Source of the DNA: Betaproteobacteria bacterium HGW-Betaproteobacteria-8
Lineage (GTDB): Bacteria; Pseudomonadota; Gammaproteobacteria; Burkholderiales; Methylophilaceae
Reading direction: 5' to 3'
Assembly: GCA_002842135.1 (NCBI GenBank)
Contig: PHCD01000057.1
Coordinates: forward strand, 1-12,162
Length of the DNA: 12,162 nt
In this document: positions 7,016-12,162 of the stretch, in pieces
Layout: the number at the start of each line of letters is the position of its first letter
How positions within the stretch are numbered: position 1 is the first letter of the stretch
Made by a program: the position numbers and the translations under genes
Notes under the pieces: model-generated
The model's input: the letters and a program-made list of their open reading frames with translations, nothing else
What the model was told of the DNA's origin: nothing
Databases searched by the model: none

Positions 7016-7837
7016 ATGTCACTTATTCCAGAAATTAAACCTAATCAGTCCGTCGAATTGCTGAAGGCGCTGCATATCCTCACGCGCGATGGCAAGCTCA
7101 ATCAGGATACCCGGCGCAAACTCAAGCAGGTGTATCACCTCTATCATTTTATCGAGCCTCTGCTGGAAGAAGTGATGGCAGAGAACGAACAGGCCGTGCT
7201 GGTCGACCACGGTGCCGGCAAGTCCTATCTGGGTTTCATCCTCTATGACCTGTTCATGAAACAACGTGCAGGTGGGCAGGTGATTGGCATTGAAACCCGT
7301 GCCGAACTGGTGGAAAAGTCGCGAGAACTGGCGCAGCAGCTCGGCTTCGAACGCATGCAGTTTCTGCATTTGAGTGTGGAGGAGTCGATCCAATCAAAGG
7401 CGCTGCCGGAGAAGGTTGATATCGTCACTGCGCTGCATGCCTGCAACACGGCGACCGATGATGCGATCCGCTTCGGTCTGGAAAAGGAGGCGCAGTTCAT
7501 GGTGCTGGTGCCGTGCTGCCAGGCCGAGGTGGCAGAGGTGCTACGGCGCCACAAGAACGAGTCTTTCGGCAAGACGCCGCTGTCCGAGATCTGGCGTCAC
7601 CCGATACATACCCGCGAGTTCGGCAGCCAGATTACCAATGTGTTGCGCTGTTTGCAGCTGGAAGCGCACGGCTACCAGGTCACGGTGACCGAACTGGTCG
7701 GCTGGGAACATTCGATGAAGAACGAACTCATTGTCGCGCGCTACAAGAACAGCCCGCGCAAGAACGCGCAGCTGCGGCTGGAACAGATTCTGCAAGAGCT
7801 CAACCTGGAAGACCTGCGCGACAGGTTTATCTATTAA
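7016..7837 (+). CDS. SAM-dependent methyltransferase, Methyltransf_32 type
   Basis: A 273-residue cytoplasmic protein with a class I SAM-methyltransferase fold. The glycine-rich motif I, VDHGAGKSYLG, starts at residue 63 (D64, G66, G68). It is followed by GIETRAELV, whose acidic residue would contact the SAM ribose. ALHACNTATDDAI begins at 139, and a PCC motif at 166-168 follows VLV. The ALHAC.TATD plus PCC combination is characteristic of the Methyltransf_32 family (PF13679), whose eukaryotic relatives include METTL25 and GSTCD. The substrate is not known to me; RNA or protein is possible. The ATG at 7016 has no obvious Shine-Dalgarno sequence, and I keep it because the N-terminus reads naturally. 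The NAD(P)H-hydrate repair gene begins 16 bp after the stop, so the two are probably one transcription unit. Upstream lies the repeat-filled region shared with rbgA. Confidence 0.8.
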   Translation: MSLIPEIKPNQSVELLKALHILTRDGKLNQDTRRKLKQVYHLYHFIEPLLEEVMAENEQAVLVDHGAGKSYLGFILYDLFMKQRAGGQVIGIETRAELVEKSRELAQQLGFERMQFLHLSVEESIQSKALPEKVDIVTALHACNTATDDAIRFGLEKEAQFMVLVPCCQAEVAEVLRRHKNESFGKTPLSEIWRHPIHTREFGSQITNVLRCLQLEAHGYQVTVTELVGWEHSMKNELIVARYKNSPRKNAQLRLEQILQELNLEDLRDRFIY

Positions 7838-7853
7838 ACTCGTGCTTATTATC

Positions 7854-9320
7854 ATGAAACTTTACCGTCCTCTTTATCTGGCATCCGAAATCAGGGCACT
7901 GGAACAGCAGCATGCCGCTGAACCCCTGATGCAAAGAGCAGGCGACGTTATTACCGAATTTGTACAGGGCATATTGCCCGAAACGCAATCCTCGATTTTG
8001 ATGCTTGCCGGTCCGGGCAATAATGGTGGAGATGCTTTGGTCGCCGCCCGTCTGCTGCAGAATATCTACCAGGTGACAGTGGTGCTCTGCGGCGATGCTG
8101 ACAGATTGCCGACGGATGCGGCGGATGCTTATCAGTGCTGGATCAAGTCGGGTGGTAAGGTGCTGGATGACATCCCGGAAGGGCAGTGGGATCTGGTGAT
8201 TGACGGACTCTTTGGCATCGGGCTGCAAAGGCCTCTCTCAGGCCGACTGGCGGAACTGGTTGCAAGCATCAATCAGTTGGGAGCGCCGGTGCTGGCCATC
8301 GATGTGCCGAGCGGGCTTTGTGCCGATACCGGCAGGGTTCTGGGTGTTGCCGTGCGGGCAGATTGGACCATCACATTTCTTGGTCTCAAAGCCGGCTTGT
8401 TTACATTGAACGGCCCGGATATGGCTGGTGAAGTGGTGATGGAGTCTTTGGGTATCAAGGCGGATGGCGATACGGTGGGGCATTTGCTGGAACAGGAAAG
8501 CGTTAGCAAGATGCTGCCCAAACGCCTGAAAAACTCCAACAAAGGGAATTTTGGCAATCTGGGCGTAATCGGCGGTGCGGCACGCATGACTGGTGCCGCG
8601 ATACTGGCCGCCAGGGCTGGGTTGCTCACTGGTGCTGGCCGTGTCTATCTCGGGCTGCTGGATGCTGCCGCACCGACATACGACAACATGATGCCGGAGC
8701 TGATGCTGCGTCCGGTGGACGAGGTGCTGAATCTGGAAAAGCTCGATTGCCTGGTAATTGGGCCGGGCATGGGTGCGGAAGATAAAACCCGTGCGCATCT
8801 GGCTCGCGCGCTCGCGCTGACGGTGCCATTGCTGCTCGATGCCGACGCGCTCAATCTGCTGGCCGGAGACGAGGCCCTGCGCAAGATACTTTCGAAAAGA
8901 ACAGCAGCAACTGTCGTCACGCCCCATCCAGGCGAGGCGGCACGCATGCTGGCGTGCACGGTGCGGGATATCCAGAATGACCGCATACAGAGTGCGCTTA
9001 ACATCGCTCGTCAGTATCAGGCCATCACGCTGCTCAAGGGCTGCGGCAGCGTCATCGCCATGCCTGATGGACGCTGGTTCATCAATCATAGTGGTAATCC
9101 GGGGCTGGCCAGTGCCGGCATGGGCGATACGCTGGCCGGCATCATGGGTGCATTGATCGCACAGGGCCTGCCTGCTGAGGAATCGGTGCAGCTGGCCACT
9201 TATCTGCACGGAGCCGCCGCCGATGGCTTGATGGAACGCGGTAATGGTCCGGTTGGACTGTCCGCCAGCGAGGTGATGACAGAGGCGCGTTGGCTGTTGA
9301 ATCAGTGGGTTTATTTGTAG
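7854..9320 (+). CDS. nnr: Bifunctional NAD(P)H-hydrate repair enzyme (NnrE epimerase / NnrD dehydratase)
   Basis: A 488-residue two-domain cytoplasmic enzyme that repairs hydrated NADH and NADPH. The N-terminal YjeF_N domain (~1-210) epimerises the R and S hydrates. It shows GPGNNGGD at 53-60, then DGLFGIGLQRPLSG and AIDVPSG, all expected in NnrE. The C-terminal carbohydrate-kinase-like domain (~220-485) dehydrates the S form using ADP or ATP. It shows NKGNFG (K230), VIGPGMG, LLDADALNLL, TPHPGE and GMGDTLAG with catalytic-type D425. The length is close to the E. coli protein (515). I start at ATG 7854 (MKLYRPLYLASE). The open frame extends left to 7731, but that part overlaps the methyltransferase gene out of frame and is Arg-rich shadow sequence; an in-frame GTG at 7842 is an alternative. 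No Shine-Dalgarno sequence is visible, so coupling to the upstream stop (16 bp away) is plausible. Confidence 0.94.
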   Translation: MKLYRPLYLASEIRALEQQHAAEPLMQRAGDVITEFVQGILPETQSSILMLAGPGNNGGDALVAARLLQNIYQVTVVLCGDADRLPTDAADAYQCWIKSGGKVLDDIPEGQWDLVIDGLFGIGLQRPLSGRLAELVASINQLGAPVLAIDVPSGLCADTGRVLGVAVRADWTITFLGLKAGLFTLNGPDMAGEVVMESLGIKADGDTVGHLLEQESVSKMLPKRLKNSNKGNFGNLGVIGGAARMTGAAILAARAGLLTGAGRVYLGLLDAAAPTYDNMMPELMLRPVDEVLNLEKLDCLVIGPGMGAEDKTRAHLARALALTVPLLLDADALNLLAGDEALRKILSKRTAATVVTPHPGEAARMLACTVRDIQNDRIQSALNIARQYQAITLLKGCGSVIAMPDGRWFINHSGNPGLASAGMGDTLAGIMGALIAQGLPAEESVQLATYLHGAAADGLMERGNGPVGLSASEVMTEARWLLNQWVYL

Positions 9321-9417
9321 ATCTCTGCAGGTATCTCCGGCCTGGCCTGGCTGTGGAGTGCTTCAGCAGAAGACCCGCCCGGCCATGTTAAAATCACGTG
9401 CAGTATTTTCATAGTTA

Positions 9418-9457
9418 GCCTACATTCAGCCAGCCTATAATTTAGTCCGCCTACATT
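9418..9457 (+). promoter_or_regulatory. Putative hrpA promoter with phased GCCTA repeats
   Basis: A perfect TATAAT occurs at 9436-9441, 15 bp before the likely hrpA start. The matching -35 position (9412-9417, TAGTTA) is poor. Three similar words lie at 9418 (GCCTACATT), 9433 (GCCTATAAT) and 9449 (GCCTACATT), spaced 15 and 16 bp. The middle one contains the -10. If transcription starts about 7 bp after the -10, the hrpA leader would be only about 8 nt. Confidence 0.4.
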
Positions 9458-12162
9458 GACCACGATTTCCAAAGATTCCCCCGCCCGCCTGATTGCACAA
9501 CTGCAAGCCCAACTACCCGGCTGCATGCAGGCAGACCGCTATATTCTTGGCCGCAGATTGCAGCAAGCACGCAGCCTGCTGCAGCAGAACAAGCCGATTG
9601 AGCGCAGCCTCAGTGATATTGCGACAAATATTCGCGAGTCCAGCGCACGGCTTAATAGCAGAAAAGCTGCCTTGCCTTTGCCAACCTATCCCGAAGAGCT
9701 GCCGGTCAGCGGCAAGCGTGAAGAGATTGCCGCGGCGATTATCGGGCATCAGGTGGTCATCGTCTGCGGTGAGACCGGCTCCGGCAAGACGACACAGTTG
9801 CCCAAAATCTGCCTTGAACTGGGCCGCGGCGTTGCCGGCCTGATCGGCCACACGCAGCCGCGCCGTATCGCCGCCCGCTCGGTCGCCTCACGCATCGCGC
9901 AGGAACTACATTCGCCACTGGGTCAGGCCGTCGGTTACAAGGTGCGTTTCAACGACAAGCTTTCAGAATCCAGCTATATCAAGCTGATGACCGACGGTAT
10001 CCTGCTGGCTGAAACGCAGGGCGACCGGTTTCTCAATGCCTACGACACCATCATCATCGACGAGGCGCACGAGCGCAGTCTCAATATCGACTTCCTGCTC
10101 GGCTATCTGAAACAGCTATTGCCCAAACGTCCGGACCTCAAGGTTATCGTCACCTCCGCGACCATCGATGCCGAGCGGTTTTCCAGACACTTCAACGATG
10201 CGCCGGTGATCGAAGTCTCCGGCCGTACCTATCCGGTCGAGATCCGTTATCGCCCCTTGGGCAAGCCCGGCTTCATGGCCAAAGAGATCGATGTTCCCGA
10301 GGATGAAGATGATCTGGAATTGCTCGGGCAGGACCTGATGGGCGTCAAACGCAAGGCGCGCATCGAGTCGCGCTGGTTGCAGGAGGACGAAGAGGAGGAG
10401 GCGATCGAGGAGGCGATCCTCGATGCGGCCGATGACCTGCTACGGCTGGCCGATGGCGATATTCTGGTGTTCCTGCCGGGGGAGCGGGAGATCCGTGATG
10501 TCGCCGACCATCTGCGCAAATATCAGGGCCGCTCGGCCAAGCTACGGCATATCGAGGTTTTGCCGCTGTTTGCCAGGCTCTCCATCGAGGATCAGCAGAA
10601 GATCTTCCGCCGTTCCGGCACCACGCGTATCGTGCTTGCTACCAATGTGGCCGAGACTTCGCTGACCGTACCCGGCATCAAGTATGTGATCGATGCCGGC
10701 CTGGCACGGGTCAATCGTTACAGTACGCGCGCCAAGGTCGAGCAGCTGCAGATCGAGAAGATATCACAGGCCGCCGCCAATCAACGGGCCGGTCGCTGCG
10801 GCCGGGTATCCAACGGCATTTGCGTGCGGCTGTATTCGGAAGAGGATTTCAAGGCGCGCCCGGCCTATACCGACCCCGAGATTCTGCGATCCTCTCTTGC
10901 AGCTGTCATCCTGCGTATGGCGGCACTGCGGCTGGGCGATGTTGCCGATTTTCCGTTTATCGAAGCGCCAAGCTCGAGGCTGATCAACGATGGTTACCAG
11001 CTGTTGCAGGAACTGGGCGCCGTCGATCAGCAACGCCAGATCACCGAGATCGGCAAGCAACTGGCCCGTCTGCCGCTGGACCCGCGCATGGCGCGCATGA
11101 TTCTGGCGGCCAAGCGTGAACACTGTTTGCGGGAGATTCTCATCATCGCCAGTGCGCTGACCATACAGGATCCGCGCGAACGTCCGATGGACAAGCGAGA
11201 GGCGGCCGATCAGGCACACAGAAAATTCGCCGATGAACAGTCGGATTTCATGAGTTTTCTCAAGCTCTGGGCGTTTTATGAAGATGCGCTGAAAAACAAA
11301 AAATCGAATAAGGATCTGCTCAACCAGTGCCATCAGAACTTCCTTTCTTTCCTGCGTTTGAAGGAATGGCGCGAGCTCTATCACCAGCTGTGCGAGATCG
11401 TTGACGAGATGGAGTTCCGGCTGAACGAGAAGGAAGCCGATTATGCGCAGATACATCGCGCCTTGCTGGCTGGCTTGCTGGGCAATATCGGGTTCAAGGA
11501 TGGCGAGGCCGAGACCTATCTGGGTGCGCGCGGCATTCGCTTCGTCATCGCACCGGGGTCGGTGTTGAAGAAATCCAGACCCAAGTGGGTGATGGCGGCC
11601 GAGCTGATGGACACGAGCAAGCTCTATGCGCGTTGCGTGGCGAAGATCGAGCCGGACTGGATCGAGCCACTCGCCCACGGCCTGACCGAAAGCCACTATT
11701 CCGATCCACGCTGGGACCGCAAGGCAGCACAGGTCATCGCCTGGGAGCGCGTCAGTCTCTACGGCCTGACCATCGTGCCGAAACGCCGCGTGCATTACGG
11801 CCCCATCAATCCGGTCGAGGCGCGGGAGATTTTCATCCGCGAAGCGCTGGCCAATATGGAGTTCGATACCAAAGCCCCGTTTTTTGCCGCCAACAAGCAG
11901 CTGATCGCGGAAATCGAAGCGCTGGAGCATAAGGCCAGAAGGCAGGATGTGCTGGTCGATGAGCATGTGCTGTTCGGGTTTTACGACAAGCGTGTCGGTC
12001 AGGATATATTCAACGGCGCCAGTTTCGAGACCTGGCGCAAGACTGCGGAGGAGGGCCAGCCGAGGCTGCTGTACCTGACACGCGATGACCTGATGCGCCA
12101 CGGTGCGGATGCGGTCACCGAGCAGCAGTTCCCGGAGAAGCTGTTGCTGGATGGCACCGAGG
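9456..12162 (+). CDS. hrpA: ATP-dependent RNA helicase HrpA, DEAH-box (3' end outside window)
   Basis: The first ~902 codons of a DEAH-box RNA helicase; E. coli HrpA has about 1300 residues, so the C-terminal third is missing because the window ends. In E. coli it is linked to mRNA processing and to dealing with stalled ribosomes. Numbering from TTG 9456, the helicase motifs are GETGSGKT at 105-112 (K111), DEAH at 202-205, SAT at 234-236 and QRAGRCGR at 443-450. HA2 and OB-fold-like regions follow. From about residue 741 the [13 protein letters not shown] segment opens the HrpA-specific C-terminal region (DUF3418), which separates it from HrpB. An acidic insertion of about 47 residues (269-315) separates the two helicase lobes. 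The frame is closed by TAA at 9438-9440. The only start candidates are TTG 9456 and ATG 9525. TTG is preferred because [14 protein letters not shown] aligns naturally with HrpA N-termini. No Shine-Dalgarno sequence is seen. Confidence 0.93.
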   Translation, partial: MTTISKDSPARLIAQLQAQLPGCMQADRYILGRRLQQARSLLQQNKPIERSLSDIATNIRESSARLNSRKAALPLPTYPEELPVSGKREEIAAAIIGHQVVIVCGETGSGKTTQLPKICLELGRGVAGLIGHTQPRRIAARSVASRIAQELHSPLGQAVGYKVRFNDKLSESSYIKLMTDGILLAETQGDRFLNAYDTIIIDEAHERSLNIDFLLGYLKQLLPKRPDLKVIVTSATIDAERFSRHFNDAPVIEVSGRTYPVEIRYRPLGKPGFMAKEIDVPEDEDDLELLGQDLMGVKRKARIESRWLQEDEEEEAIEEAILDAADDLLRLADGDILVFLPGEREIRDVADHLRKYQGRSAKLRHIEVLPLFARLSIEDQQKIFRRSGTTRIVLATNVAETSLTVPGIKYVIDAGLARVNRYSTRAKVEQLQIEKISQAAANQRAGRCGRVSNGICVRLYSEEDFKARPAYTDPEILRSSLAAVILRMAALRLGDVADFPFIEAPSSRLINDGYQLLQELGAVDQQRQITEIGKQLARLPLDPRMARMILAAKREHCLREILIIASALTIQDPRERPMDKREAADQAHRKFADEQSDFMSFLKLWAFYEDALKNKKSNKDLLNQCHQNFLSFLRLKEWRELYHQLCEIVDEMEFRLNEKEADYAQIHRALLAGLLGNIGFKDGEAETYLGARGIRFVIAPGSVLKKSRPKWVMAAELMDTSKLYARCVAKIEPDWIEPLAHGLTESHYSDPRWDRKAAQVIAWERVSLYGLTIVPKRRVHYGPINPVEAREIFIREALANMEFDTKAPFFAANKQLIAEIEALEHKARRQDVLVDEHVLFGFYDKRVGQDIFNGASFETWRKTAEEGQPRLLYLTRDDLMRHGADAVTEQQFPEKLLLDGTE

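Noticed and set aside
7731..7853. Extension of the nnr frame into the end of the methyltransferase gene
   Set aside because: The added 41 residues are Arg/Ser/Thr-rich shadow of the overlapping gene. The Nnr N-terminus is complete from 7854.
8238..9209. 323-codon open frame on the minus strand
   Set aside because: Antisense to the NnrD half of nnr. The translation is rich in His, Gln and Arg and has no domain character.
10764..12101. Long open frame of 445 codons on the minus strand
   Set aside because: It lies entirely antisense to hrpA, whose domains read correctly on the plus strand. The translation shows no recognisable domain. It is a codon-bias shadow.

Overview
The window is ordinary chromosomal sequence from a proteobacterium. 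The best fit is a betaproteobacterium of the Nitrosomonadales type (Gallionella/Sideroxydans/Methylophilaceae-like). That rests on the style of the HrpA, RbgA (YlqF) and Nnr proteins and on a moderate GC content, judged by eye at about half in the first gene and higher in dhaK and hrpA. It is an inference; no rRNA or other phylogenetic marker is present. I see no transposase, integrase, CRISPR array, tRNA, rRNA, toxin-antitoxin pair or phage gene.

Layout, left to right. (1) 49-3924 (+): a 1291-residue membrane sensor that ends in intact GGDEF and EAL domains (cyclic-di-GMP turnover). (2) 4031-5694 (+): dhaL followed by dhaK, two subunits of a dihydroxyacetone kinase, with no dhaM in view. (3) 5774-6685 (-): rbgA/ylqF, a circularly permuted GTPase of 50S ribosome assembly, convergent with dhaK. 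(4) 6686-7015: a 330-bp divergent intergenic region filled by two related palindromic-ended repeats of about 100-107 bp and a decayed third copy. One arm of the first repeat covers the rbgA Shine-Dalgarno sequence. (5) 7016-9320 (+): a SAM-dependent methyltransferase of the Methyltransf_32 type, then, 16 bp later, the bifunctional NAD(P)H-hydrate repair enzyme (NnrE epimerase plus NnrD dehydratase). (6) 9456-12162 (+): the first ~902 codons of hrpA, a DEAH-box RNA helicase that runs off the window. It probably starts at a TTG.

The genes do not form one pathway. They are a signalling gene, a small-metabolite kinase, two RNA/ribosome-related genes in separate transcription units, and a metabolite-repair enzyme. 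I did not find a convincing new multi-gene system. The most unusual structure is the repeat array between rbgA and the methyltransferase gene. An rbgA transcript that started upstream of 6793 could fold a 22-nt stem (21 pairs) that buries its own ribosome-binding site. Secondary points are the dhaL-dhaK order without dhaM, an acidic insertion of about 47 residues between the two helicase lobes of HrpA, and phased GCCTA repeats around a perfect TATAAT just before the hrpA start.
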